From positions 1 to 64,000 of the forward strand of contig CANMFE010000002.1 of assembly GCA_947497085.1 (NCBI GenBank): a stretch of 64,000 nucleotides of DNA. The letters are read 5' to 3'. This document shows, one piece after another, positions 8,988 to 20,327 of the stretch. The notes below the pieces were generated by a model, which was not told where the DNA came from, did no database searches, and worked only from the letters and a program-made list of their open reading frames with translations. The position numbers were made by a program, and so were the translations under genes. The DNA comes from an uncultured Sphingomonadaceae bacterium (GTDB lineage Bacteria; Pseudomonadota; Alphaproteobacteria; Sphingomonadales; Sphingomonadaceae). Position 1 is the stretch's first letter. Each line of letters starts with the position of its first letter.

Positions 8988-10120
8988 CTGAACACCTCGG
9001 CAGGTTCAGTCTTGAGCACGGAGCGGAGCGCGAGCCACCCAGTGAGCAGGATCATCACCAGCACCACCACGGCCGTGAGCAGAGGTATCTGCCACGGGAC
9101 ATAGAACCCCTTGAACTCGGGCGAATTTTCAAAACCATAGATAAACAAGACAGCAGCAAGCACCCCAAAGCCATAACCGACAATCCCCACCAATAGCGCC
9201 TGCGCCGCCACCATCAGGCGGATTTTATTGTTGGTCACGCCTATGGCTTTCAAGGCACCGAACTGCTTTATGTTGTCACGGATAAACAGGCTAAACGTCA
9301 GACCGACAATGGCGACGCCAACAATAAAGCCAAGCGCCACGGTAATTCCGAAATTGATCGGGATACCGGTGTTTTCGATAATAAAATCGATGCCATCCTT
9401 CGCAAATTCATCACGCGTGCGCGCTTTCAGTCCGGTCGCCTCGGTAATACGCTTAGCCACCTGTTTGGGTGTCATGCCTTCTGCAGAGCGCGCCAATACA
9501 AAGCTCATCCGGTTGCGCGTACCGGGCACAAAATTGAGCGCATTGGAATAGCGTGTATAAAACACCACGGTGCTGGTGAAACTCGGATTTATGTCTACAA
9601 TACCGCGGATCACGGCCCTGCGATCATTAAGCTCCAACCGCTCGCCAATCGGGCTGGTGCCAGGCGGGAACAGGCGGCCCGCACCCACCTCATCGATAAA
9701 AACCGAATCCGGTTCGTAAAGCGCTTCACGCGATCCTTCGATAATCTTGCTTGGCAGGCCGATCAGCGTGGCATCATCAATACCGACTACACCCACACCT
9801 TCCAGGTCGCCTTCCGGGGTGCGGACATTGGCATTGGCGCGCATCATCGGCACCGCCCAGTCCACACCCTGCACCGAACGCACCTTGTCCAGCGCAGTCG
9901 AGGGAAGCGGCAGGACGACATCGGTCGTGCGCGTGACCGGGTCCATCACCCAGACATTAGCCGCCGGCGTATTATAAACCGCCGTCGCACCGCGCTCGAT
10001 CAGGTTCAGAAATATCGTAAGCTGCTGCGTAATCAGCAGCGCGGAAAAGGCAACACCAAACAGCAAGCCGAAAAATTTCTGCCTGTCCCCGGTCAACATT
10101 CGTATGGCAATCCACGTCAT
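8984..10120 (-). CDS. FtsX-like ABC transporter permease (DevC/MacB type)
   Basis: This inner-membrane permease has about 378 residues. One TM helix lies near the N-terminus (FFGLLFGVAFSALLITQQL), a large periplasmic domain follows (about 45-255), then three TM helices with the FtsX signature between them (LGFIVGVAIVGLTFSLFI; FGALKAIGVTNNKIRLM; the last near LTAVVVLVMILLTGWLAL). I place the start at 10120 (MTWIAIRMLTGD) because it has AGAGG upstream and matches the family. The longer frame to 10168 would add 16 residues and intrude on the operator region. It is the first gene of the efflux operon and is divergent from tetR. Confidence 0.88.
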   Translation of the reverse strand: MTWIAIRMLTGDRQKFFGLLFGVAFSALLITQQLTIFLNLIERGATAVYNTPAANVWVMDPVTRTTDVVLPLPSTALDKVRSVQGVDWAVPMMRANANVRTPEGDLEGVGVVGIDDATLIGLPSKIIEGSREALYEPDSVFIDEVGAGRLFPPGTSPIGERLELNDRRAVIRGIVDINPSFTSTVVFYTRYSNALNFVPGTRNRMSFVLARSAEGMTPKQVAKRITEATGLKARTRDEFAKDGIDFIIENTGIPINFGITVALGFIVGVAIVGLTFSLFIRDNIKQFGALKAIGVTNNKIRLMVAAQALLVGIVGYGFGVLAAVLFIYGFENSPEFKGFYVPWQIPLLTAVVVLVMILLTGWLALRSVLKTEPAEVFR

Positions 10121-10176
10121 GGAAGAACGCCTCTTTTCGCATGAAACAGCTTGCCGACTCACATACAAAGCGACAT

Positions 10177-10214
10177 AATGAACGTCAACGTTTAATTAAA
10201 CGGAAGCGTTCATT
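10177..10214. promoter_or_regulatory. Nested 38-bp symmetric operator (probable TetR binding site)
   Basis: The outer arms AATGAACG (10177-10184) and CGTTCATT (10207-10214) are exact inverted copies. A perfect 14-bp palindrome, CGTTTAATTAAACG (10189-10202), is centred between them with equal four-base gaps, so the whole site shares one dyad axis. It lies between the divergent tetR and permease genes and ends one base before the chosen tetR start. This is what an autoregulated TetR operator looks like. Confidence 0.8.
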
Positions 10215-10215
10215 A

Positions 10216-10863
10216 ATGCGAAATGACACATCCACAAAAGCCAGGGCCGCATTGGGCAGGCCTGTCGATGCGGGCAAAAGCGAAGCGATACTGAAAGCTG
10301 CTCGTGCAGAATTTTTCAATCAGGGTTTTGCACGCTCAAGCATTGAATCGATTGCGGCGCGTGCCGGTGTGTCCAAAGTCACCATCTATAACCGCTTCGG
10401 CACCAAAGAGGCGCTGTTCGTCGCGGCGGTCGAAACCGAATGCGATTCCATGCGGCAGAACTTGCAGTTTGCCGATATCTCAAGCCTTGACCTGCGTGAG
10501 GCGCTGATCGGCTTTGGCACAAAAATGATGGCCTTTCTGGACCGGGACGAAATGATCCGCTTTGAACGCTATCTGGCGGTTGAATCCGAGAATAATCCCG
10601 AGATCGGGCGGTTGTTTATGGACGCCGGTCCCAGGCGGATGCACCGCACTTTATCCGATCTTCTTGCCAAGGCGGTGGATTCCGGCAAACTCGACATTGA
10701 TGACACAATGATGGCGGCCGAGCAGCTGGCCGGCATGATCAAAGGATTATCCGACCTTGAAAGACGCATGGGGCAGACAAAGCCAAGCGATGACCAGAAT
10801 GCCACACGTGAGCGTGTCACCAGCGCTGTCGACGTATTTTTAAATAGCTATGCCCGGCGATAA
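10216..10863 (+). CDS. TetR-family transcriptional repressor of the adjacent efflux operon
   Basis: The protein has about 215 residues. The N-terminal TetR helix-turn-helix spans about 20-70 (SEAILKAARAEFFNQGF, GVSKVTIYNRFGTKEALFVA). The ligand-binding C-terminal region resembles the TetR_C/AefR-like group (FERYLAVESENNPEIGRLF). I choose ATG 10216 over the longer frame from 10141 because the large operator ends immediately upstream and GGAAG (10202-10206) lies nine bases before this ATG, so repressor binding would cover its ribosome binding site. Divergence from the NodT-type pump and the shared operator indicate local and autoregulatory control. The inducer is unknown. Confidence 0.9.
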   Translation: MRNDTSTKARAALGRPVDAGKSEAILKAARAEFFNQGFARSSIESIAARAGVSKVTIYNRFGTKEALFVAAVETECDSMRQNLQFADISSLDLREALIGFGTKMMAFLDRDEMIRFERYLAVESENNPEIGRLFMDAGPRRMHRTLSDLLAKAVDSGKLDIDDTMMAAEQLAGMIKGLSDLERRMGQTKPSDDQNATRERVTSAVDVFLNSYARR

Positions 10864-10868
10864 TGCGC

Positions 10869-14054
<3,186 letters not shown>

Positions 14055-14097
14055 TCACTTTGCCGCGCCACCGGCTTTTCGCTAAGGCATCACCAAG

Positions 14098-15489
14098 ATG
14101 TTATCTGTCCTTGATCTTTTCCGCATCGGCATTGGCCCATCCAGCTCACACACGGTGGGACCGGTGCGTATTGCCGCCAGATTCCTCAATGGCCTTAAAC
14201 GACGCAAACTGTTGGACCAGGTATCGCGCGTGCAGGTGGAGCTGCAAGGTTCATTGGCACTCACCGGCAAAGGGCATGCAACACCCAAGGCATGCATATT
14301 GGGTCTTATGGGCCTGAAACCCGAAACCATGAACCCTGATACCGCGGACAGTGATGTCGCCAGGGCTGAAGCGGACGGGCGGCTGATGCTGGACGGTAAG
14401 CGGGACATTGCTTTCGATCCTGCACAGGACATTGTTTTTGATTTTGATGCGCCCTGCGACCTGCACCCCAACGGCATGCGTCTCATCGCCTATGACGCCG
14501 ATGGCAAGGTGATCCGGGACCGGCAATATTATTCAACCGGCGGCGGCTTTATCGCTTCGCAAAAACAGTTGGAGGCCCCGGTCAAAAATGACATGGTTGA
14601 TGCGGGTAATACCGTTCCCTACCCCTTTGGTTCGGCGGACGAGATGCTGGCATTGTGCAATGAACATGGGCTTGCCATCCATGAGCTGATCTATGCCAAT
14701 GAAGACGCCATGCGTCCGCGCGATGAAACCAATGCCGCGCTGGACCGTATTGCCGAAGTGATGATGGCCTGCATTGATCGCGGCCTGGACCGTGAAGGCA
14801 TTTTGCCCGGCAGCCTGAAAGTCAAACGCCGCGCGCCTGCCATGTGGGCGAAACTATGTAGCAATCCGATGTCGAATGAGCAGGAACAACTGTTCGACTG
14901 GCTCAATGTCTATGCCATGGCGGTGAATGAAGAAAATGCGAGTGGCGGACAGGTTGTTACAGCGCCCACCAATGGTGCGGCGGGGATTATTCCATCTGTG
15001 ATACGCCATTATTGCAGGCTGGATCGCGGAGCGGATCCATCAGGCTGCGCCAAAGCAATACGCAAGTTCCTGCTGACTGCAGGCGGCATTGGCCTGCTCT
15101 ACAAACAGCGGGCATCCATATCGGGCGCGGAAATGGGGTGTCAGGGTGAAGTTGGCGTGGCCTGTTCGATGGCCGCAGGCGGCCTTGCCGCAATCTGGGG
15201 GGCAAGCCCGCTCAAAGTGACCAGCGCGGCGGAAATCGGTATGGAGCATAATCTGGGCCTGACCTGTGATCCTGTCGCCGGGCTGGTGCAGATTCCATGT
15301 ATTGAACGCAACGCCATCGGTGCGGTCAAGGCAGTCAATGCTGCCCGGCTCGCACTGCATGCCCCCGAACAATTGCGCGTCAGCCTGGATCAGGTGATCG
15401 AAACCATGCGTCAGACGGGACAGGACATGTCCACAAAGTACAAGGAAACAAGCCAGGGCGGCCTTGCCGTAAATGTGGTCGAATGCTGA
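14098..15489 (+). CDS. sdaA: L-serine ammonia-lyase (iron-sulfur L-serine dehydratase)
   Basis: At 463 residues this is the single-chain type, with a beta domain (1-155, beginning [21 protein letters not shown]) and a catalytic alpha domain (about 185-460). Cysteines in [21 protein letters not shown] and VQIPCIERN match the three ligands of the 4Fe-4S cluster that activates the serine hydroxyl. [11 protein letters not shown] and the terminal [11 protein letters not shown] are family hallmarks; the C-terminal Cys is the known tail-in-mouth residue. It converts L-serine to pyruvate and ammonia in the cytosol. ATG 14098 gives the canonical N-terminus. It is divergent from lacZ across about 136 bases. 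Confidence 0.95.
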   Translation: MLSVLDLFRIGIGPSSSHTVGPVRIAARFLNGLKRRKLLDQVSRVQVELQGSLALTGKGHATPKACILGLMGLKPETMNPDTADSDVARAEADGRLMLDGKRDIAFDPAQDIVFDFDAPCDLHPNGMRLIAYDADGKVIRDRQYYSTGGGFIASQKQLEAPVKNDMVDAGNTVPYPFGSADEMLALCNEHGLAIHELIYANEDAMRPRDETNAALDRIAEVMMACIDRGLDREGILPGSLKVKRRAPAMWAKLCSNPMSNEQEQLFDWLNVYAMAVNEENASGGQVVTAPTNGAAGIIPSVIRHYCRLDRGADPSGCAKAIRKFLLTAGGIGLLYKQRASISGAEMGCQGEVGVACSMAAGGLAAIWGASPLKVTSAAEIGMEHNLGLTCDPVAGLVQIPCIERNAIGAVKAVNAARLALHAPEQLRVSLDQVIETMRQTGQDMSTKYKETSQGGLAVNVVEC

Positions 15490-15493
15490 GCTG

Positions 15494-15637
15494 ATGAGCA
15501 CGACTTCGCGCAGTTACGCCATTATCGGCGCGGGTATGATGGGGTGCGAGCATATTCGGAACCTTGCGCTACTAGATGATGCACGCCTGATCGCACTGGC
15601 ACATCAGCATCAAACGGCTGTCAGCAATTCCAAGTGA
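15494..15637 (+). pseudogene. Truncated Gfo/Idh/MocA-family oxidoreductase remnant
   Basis: ATG 15494 opens four bases after the sdaA stop and encodes 47 residues. These are the first strand, glycine-rich loop and helix of a Gfo/Idh/MocA Rossmann fold (YAIIGAGMMGCEHIRNL, then DDARLIALAHQHQ). A TGA at 15635 ends it. Reading on in frame gives no recognisable NAD-binding second half, and the next gene runs in from the opposite strand at 15714. It is probably the 5' stub of a gene cut when the neighbouring locus was inserted or rearranged. It is too short to be functional. Confidence 0.6.
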
Positions 15638-15713
15638 AAGGCGATCAAAAATGCCGCAGAGGTTGCGGTGAAAACCAATGATGCGCCCGTATCTATCGCA
15701 GCGATGGGCAAGA

Positions 15714-16700
15714 TTACTGCACGCCTTCAATCTCACCTTGTGTACGCAGCTCCCAGCCTTCGCCCCCTTCGGCAATAATGGCCGGTTTCACAAGCCGCAA
15801 ATTGCCGCCTGCGCTAAAGGTGAAATGGTGCTCAAAGGGATGATCGGGAACTCTGTCCTTGAATTTAAGCCAGTTGCGTTTCGCATCTGAGCCAGGAAGC
15901 AGATAGGCCTTGCCCTGCTGCACCGGACTTCTGACAAGCCAGAAACGGGCACGCCGGTCCTCGAAAATATTGGCAACACCGCTATTGCGGTCATTGGTGA
16001 ATGACTGCGGCGCAAATTCAGCCTCAAACGCGGCAATATGCTCAGGCTTTTCGATGCCATTAAACGCTGCTGTCATTTTCTGTAAAAATGCACTGTCATC
16101 TGCGGGCGGAGGCGGCGGCGTAGAAGGTGCCACAGTCTTTGCCTGGCCGGACGCTTTGCTGGTATCCACCGCCGTATATTTTTCGCCGGCAGCATCAGTT
16201 GAGGCGGAAGGCCGTGAAGGCACAACCGCTGCCGCGGCCAGTTTGGCGGACACACTGCCCTTAAACTCGCGGTAATCAGCCGACATATTGCTGACCTGGC
16301 CTTTCAGCATATTCAGCTCATTTTCGACACCTGATGTTTCAGACCGTTTATGCAATCGTGCATTCAACCTGCTGAACTCCTCCTGCATAGCACGCAGCCT
16401 GAACATGGCGAATATCCCGGCAGCAAGCCCGGTCAGCGCAATCAGCCATAACAGCAGATCACCAATGGGCATAGATGCATCACGTGCGGCTTTTGCCTGC
16501 TCCTCAAGCAGGCCAACACGCGCCTCAAGCTCCCGGTTCTGGTGAGCGAGCAGATCCACATTCGGGTCTTCATTATTGAGGCCTATTGTCTGTTCCTCCG
16601 CACCATTACCGCGTTGCGCATTGGCGCTGTCGCTGCATGCAGTGACAGCAACAGACGCACTGGCAAGTGCAGCCAAGAGAAGTTTACGCGCTATATCCAT
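15714..16700 (-). CDS. Lipoprotein with TM segment, coiled coil and a C-terminal domain shared with the 24215 gene
   Basis: This 328-residue protein matches no family I recognise. A lipoprotein signal (AALASASVAVTACSD) puts the acylated Cys near residue 22. Residues 45-70 are predicted coiled coil (NRELEARVGLLEEQAKAA). A TM helix lies near 78-100 (LLLWLIALTGLAAGIFAMF), a second coiled region near 105-150, then a Pro/Ser/Thr-rich linker. The last 80 residues (RFWLV, LLPGSD, NWLKFKD, PFEHHF, GWELRTQGEIEG) are clearly homologous to residues 152-230 of the SH3-like protein at the other end of the locus. It lies 32 bases after the actin/Hsp70-like gene and is the last gene of the five-gene leftward operon. 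Role unknown; probably an envelope component. Confidence 0.75.
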   Translation of the reverse strand: MDIARKLLLAALASASVAVTACSDSANAQRGNGAEEQTIGLNNEDPNVDLLAHQNRELEARVGLLEEQAKAARDASMPIGDLLLWLIALTGLAAGIFAMFRLRAMQEEFSRLNARLHKRSETSGVENELNMLKGQVSNMSADYREFKGSVSAKLAAAAVVPSRPSASTDAAGEKYTAVDTSKASGQAKTVAPSTPPPPPADDSAFLQKMTAAFNGIEKPEHIAAFEAEFAPQSFTNDRNSGVANIFEDRRARFWLVRSPVQQGKAYLLPGSDAKRNWLKFKDRVPDHPFEHHFTFSAGGNLRLVKPAIIAEGGEGWELRTQGEIEGVQ

Positions 16701-16732
16701 CTATCCTGCTCCTTCCCTTTTGCTTTGCCCGT

Positions 16733-19700
16733 TTACCAGCGTGGATCGCCATGTTTGACAACCAGCATTTCCTTGCGCTCTTCCACCGACTTGCTGAGTA
16801 TTTCCACCAGCGCGCGCAGTTTCGAAATAAACGGCGGTTCGATTTCCTGTGTATCTTCGGTATCCTCATCGTCCAGATCACGTGCCAGATCACTGAGATT
16901 CCGGTTCAGCTCACGCCGCGCCTTATTGTCAATCTCGCGCTTGGCGATACCATTCTTGCTATCCATGACAATGTTGAGGCCAAGACGCAGCTTCAGCAAT
17001 TCGATAAAATTCAGGAACTCTGCATCACCCAGCATATCGAGCCGGGCATCCTTGTCGATTCTTTCAATTGCCGCCGTGGACTGCATTTCAGTGCGTGTCC
17101 CGTCTTGCACCATGACAACATTTTCACCGAGCGGCGTGGCATTGGTGACCCGCGTGCGTGAAATATCGAGCGGATCGCACAGCATGCCGTTTGCAACTTC
17201 ATGCTTGGGCTGTGACGAGAAAAGCCCCGTAAGTCGCGCGCTGGAAGGTGACCATCCATTATCACCCCCGGCTTCACCATCACGGCCAGACAACGCGACA
17301 TCAGATATAATGGCCGATAATTGGCCCAGATAGCTATCGCCGTCCTGCACATCGCCCAGTTGCCGGTAAAAGCTTGCCCCGCGGCCGGCAAAAGCAATGG
17401 TAATATCATGCACATCCTGTTCGCTGATCGCGCCATCGGCGAGACATTTGCGCAGCACCAGGCCGGTATAATAGAACATGCCAGCGAGCGCGGTGGCGGC
17501 GGAATAGCGCAGCCCTTTGCCAATGTCAGTATCACTGAACATCGTATAGCTCTGGTCAAATTTGGCATTAAAGTCAGTCTGGCTGACCTGCAGTTCGACC
17601 ATGTCCTGCATGCTTTTGCCTGCGCCATATTTGTCCATGGCCTGACCAAACTCGCTATCACCCATCTCGTCAAAAATTTCATGGTTATTGGCCAGGAAGC
17701 GCGTGAAGAAATGGCCACCAGCGATACGGAATGAGCTGCGCCAGATGGTCTGTTCGTCCTTGAACAGCGCAATTTCCGTGGTGCCGCCGCCAATGTCGAA
17801 CATCGCGACCATGCTGCCCGCCTGGCCGGCATGTTCCGCGCCATTTATGAAATAGCGCAGCGCCGCCGCACCCTCGGTTTCGAAATGCAGATAATCTTTC
17901 GCCTGTGCCTTGGGTCCACATATCGGTCCCATGATTTCCTTCCATGCCTGCGTCGCGGAGCTTTTGAAGTCATGCGCCTGTGTGTTGCGCCACGCCTGAG
18001 GGTAGGAGAAATGCCATTTGATGTTTTCGGGCAGATAGCCCTTGTCCATCGCCTCAACGCTCGACATCAGGATAAGCTGGCGCAAGAAGCGTTTCACCAT
18101 CCGGCGCACCTTGGGGTCAGTGTCCCATTTCAGTTGGAAGACAAGATTGTCGCCTTCCATCATCTTGAGCGTTTCTTTAAGCTTATGCTCGGTTTCAGGC
18201 ATGAAGAAAATCATGTCGGCCATGCCGTGATAGGGGAAGGTTGCCAGGCGCTGCACGTTGCTGACACCCTGCATGTCAAACTTGCGCCGCTTCATCACGG
18301 TCGGGAACGGTGATTCCTGTTCGTGCGCCGGAAAAAACTCGACACAATCGAGCGCGAATACATCATTTTCCGCGCCCATATGACTGAACGGCTTGACCAC
18401 GCGGTTGGCAAAGCTGACCGGTTCTGCATCACGGCTCGCACTTGCATAGACCACAGTGTTGGTGGTGCCGAAATCAATCGCGACATGCAGTTCGCCCTGC
18501 TGCGTCGGGCGCGTATTTTTGGGCAGCAATATGCAGCCGGCCGGCACCTGCTCACCCTGTTCATCACTGGTCGCAGCAAAAAAGAGCGCCTCAGCGCCTT
18601 TGCCCAATATGTGCTGTTCGCCCACCGCGGTCTGCAGGTCGGCAAAGGCAGTGCGGTGCATGATAAGATTACCCTCACCGTCCTTGATCTCACCCATATC
18701 GCCCGCAAAGAAAGCATCGCCGCGTTCGGCCACCAGATCATCCGGCGAAGCCAGGTCGCGCAGCAGCGATATACCGCCCGAATGGTTATCCTTTGCGCGT
18801 ACTTCGATCATCGCGGCAAGGCTTTTGCCCGACACCGCAAAACGCGGGCGCATATCGTAGTTCGGGTTGAAGCTGTAGCGCATAAACGTCCATGGCCAAT
18901 CGGCATTGCTGATATTGGGCCAGAAGATCAGGTCTTCGTTAATGCCTTTCGACATTATACCGTCTTTTTTGGAATAGCGGCGGATCACCGTATGCGTCAT
19001 CGCCGGATCACGCGGGCTGCCGGGGATCACATCCAGGTCAAGCTGCACCTCATAGGCATCGCCCTTGTCGATCAGGCGCAGCTGATTGTTCAGGTTTTCA
19101 CGGCCCAGCAGCAGCAATGCCGCCGGGCTGATCGGCAGCAGGAAATTCGCCCATTCCTTCATATGCGCATCGACGCGCCCGTCATTGTTGATGCTGGTCA
19201 GCTTATGCGTCAGCAGCGCATCGGGCGTAATCACGGCATAGCCTTCGCGCGCGGCATCTTCGGCAATTTTGGCGAGGATGTTCGGATTTTCCGCATCGCG
19301 CAGCGTATAATTGCCCCATATGCGGATATCCTGCGCAGGTCGCCCTAATGTACGGTCGGCAAAATCGGGGTCAATCAGAACGATACCGCTGGCAATATCC
19401 TTTGCCAGATCCTGTCCGTCTTCGCGCGTACGCAGCTTGAGCAGCGCCTGCGACTTGGGTCCGCGGCTGATATCGGGTTGCTTGGGGATATTGTTGAGCG
19501 GCGCGTAAAATGGACCTGGCAACACATCGGTCACTGCCTCATATTCAAGATCATAGGGCGTCGCGCTTGCCTCTGCCATCCGCGCCTTACAATCCTCCGC
19601 AAACGCCCTGATCTGGTCGCGGATAAACTTGGCCTCTTCGGGCAGGCCCGGCTGATTGAGATGCAGGAACAGCTTGCCCAGATAGTCATGCAGCGCCACC

Positions 19701-20308
19701 CAGTGATCGCCTGACATGCCATCGCAGCGGACCGGGTCATCAAGACCCTCACGCATCCAGGGAATATCAGCATGGATGATCTTGCGTGCACCCCGCGCAG
19801 GGGCGACCAGGCAATTGGGTACCATCATGCCAATCGCTCTGGGTTCACCTGTGGCGAACACATCTTCAGAAGTCGCCTGGAACGTGATGACGCCCATCTT
19901 GCTCCAGTCCGCTTCACGGCTGATTGTCTCGTGCGGCATCAGCTGGCGAAGCATCCGGCGAAAACCCGGATTGCCAAGCGACATGTTATCCAGATCATAA
20001 TTGACAAGCTGCAGGATATAGCTGTCGCGGAAGAAATTGCGCAGTGCCAGCAACGCGATCAGGCCGCGCCACTGCGCCCGTGCGTCATTCGCCGCAACAT
20101 GGCCTCTGGTCGTCAGCGCCTGCGAGAAAAGCAGCGGCCGTGCCCACGGATCGGGCAGTGATTTCAGGCCGTCAATATCAACTTCCTCCGCCGCAATAAC
20201 CAGCGAATCTGCCATATCGTCCAGCCGCCCGGACGGCTCCCACACGCCCGTCACATCGGGGTCGGCAAATTTTTCATTGGTCAGCGGCGGAAGGTTATAA
20301 ATTGCCAT
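16733..20308 (-). CDS. Actin/Hsp70-like ATPase protein, possibly SrfB-related
   Basis: At 1191 residues it is unusually large. About 600 N-terminal residues have no fold I can name (they include RIWGNYTLRDAENPNILAKI). An actin/Hsp70-type ATPase core follows: phosphate-1 loop HVAIDFGTTNTVVY (near 606), phosphate-2 loop VAMFDIGGGTTEIALF (near 836) and an adenosine-type motif ITIAFAGRGASFYRQLG (near 973). The C-terminal about 150 residues are charged and helical with an acidic stretch (DLDDEDTEDTQE). The combination and length recall SrfB-type proteins, but the assignment is tentative. No signal peptide or TM segment is seen, so it is probably cytosolic. The gene follows the tubulin-like gene by 19 bases, pointing to co-translation with a second cytoskeletal-type NTPase. 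Confidence 0.78.
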   Translation of the reverse strand: MAIYNLPPLTNEKFADPDVTGVWEPSGRLDDMADSLVIAAEEVDIDGLKSLPDPWARPLLFSQALTTRGHVAANDARAQWRGLIALLALRNFFRDSYILQLVNYDLDNMSLGNPGFRRMLRQLMPHETISREADWSKMGVITFQATSEDVFATGEPRAIGMMVPNCLVAPARGARKIIHADIPWMREGLDDPVRCDGMSGDHWVALHDYLGKLFLHLNQPGLPEEAKFIRDQIRAFAEDCKARMAEASATPYDLEYEAVTDVLPGPFYAPLNNIPKQPDISRGPKSQALLKLRTREDGQDLAKDIASGIVLIDPDFADRTLGRPAQDIRIWGNYTLRDAENPNILAKIAEDAAREGYAVITPDALLTHKLTSINNDGRVDAHMKEWANFLLPISPAALLLLGRENLNNQLRLIDKGDAYEVQLDLDVIPGSPRDPAMTHTVIRRYSKKDGIMSKGINEDLIFWPNISNADWPWTFMRYSFNPNYDMRPRFAVSGKSLAAMIEVRAKDNHSGGISLLRDLASPDDLVAERGDAFFAGDMGEIKDGEGNLIMHRTAFADLQTAVGEQHILGKGAEALFFAATSDEQGEQVPAGCILLPKNTRPTQQGELHVAIDFGTTNTVVYASASRDAEPVSFANRVVKPFSHMGAENDVFALDCVEFFPAHEQESPFPTVMKRRKFDMQGVSNVQRLATFPYHGMADMIFFMPETEHKLKETLKMMEGDNLVFQLKWDTDPKVRRMVKRFLRQLILMSSVEAMDKGYLPENIKWHFSYPQAWRNTQAHDFKSSATQAWKEIMGPICGPKAQAKDYLHFETEGAAALRYFINGAEHAGQAGSMVAMFDIGGGTTEIALFKDEQTIWRSSFRIAGGHFFTRFLANNHEIFDEMGDSEFGQAMDKYGAGKSMQDMVELQVSQTDFNAKFDQSYTMFSDTDIGKGLRYSAATALAGMFYYTGLVLRKCLADGAISEQDVHDITIAFAGRGASFYRQLGDVQDGDSYLGQLSAIISDVALSGRDGEAGGDNGWSPSSARLTGLFSSQPKHEVANGMLCDPLDISRTRVTNATPLGENVVMVQDGTRTEMQSTAAIERIDKDARLDMLGDAEFLNFIELLKLRLGLNIVMDSKNGIAKREIDNKARRELNRNLSDLARDLDDEDTEDTQEIEPPFISKLRALVEILSKSVEERKEMLVVKHGDPRW

Positions 20309-20327
20309 GTGCCTGTGCGTCCTTCAA

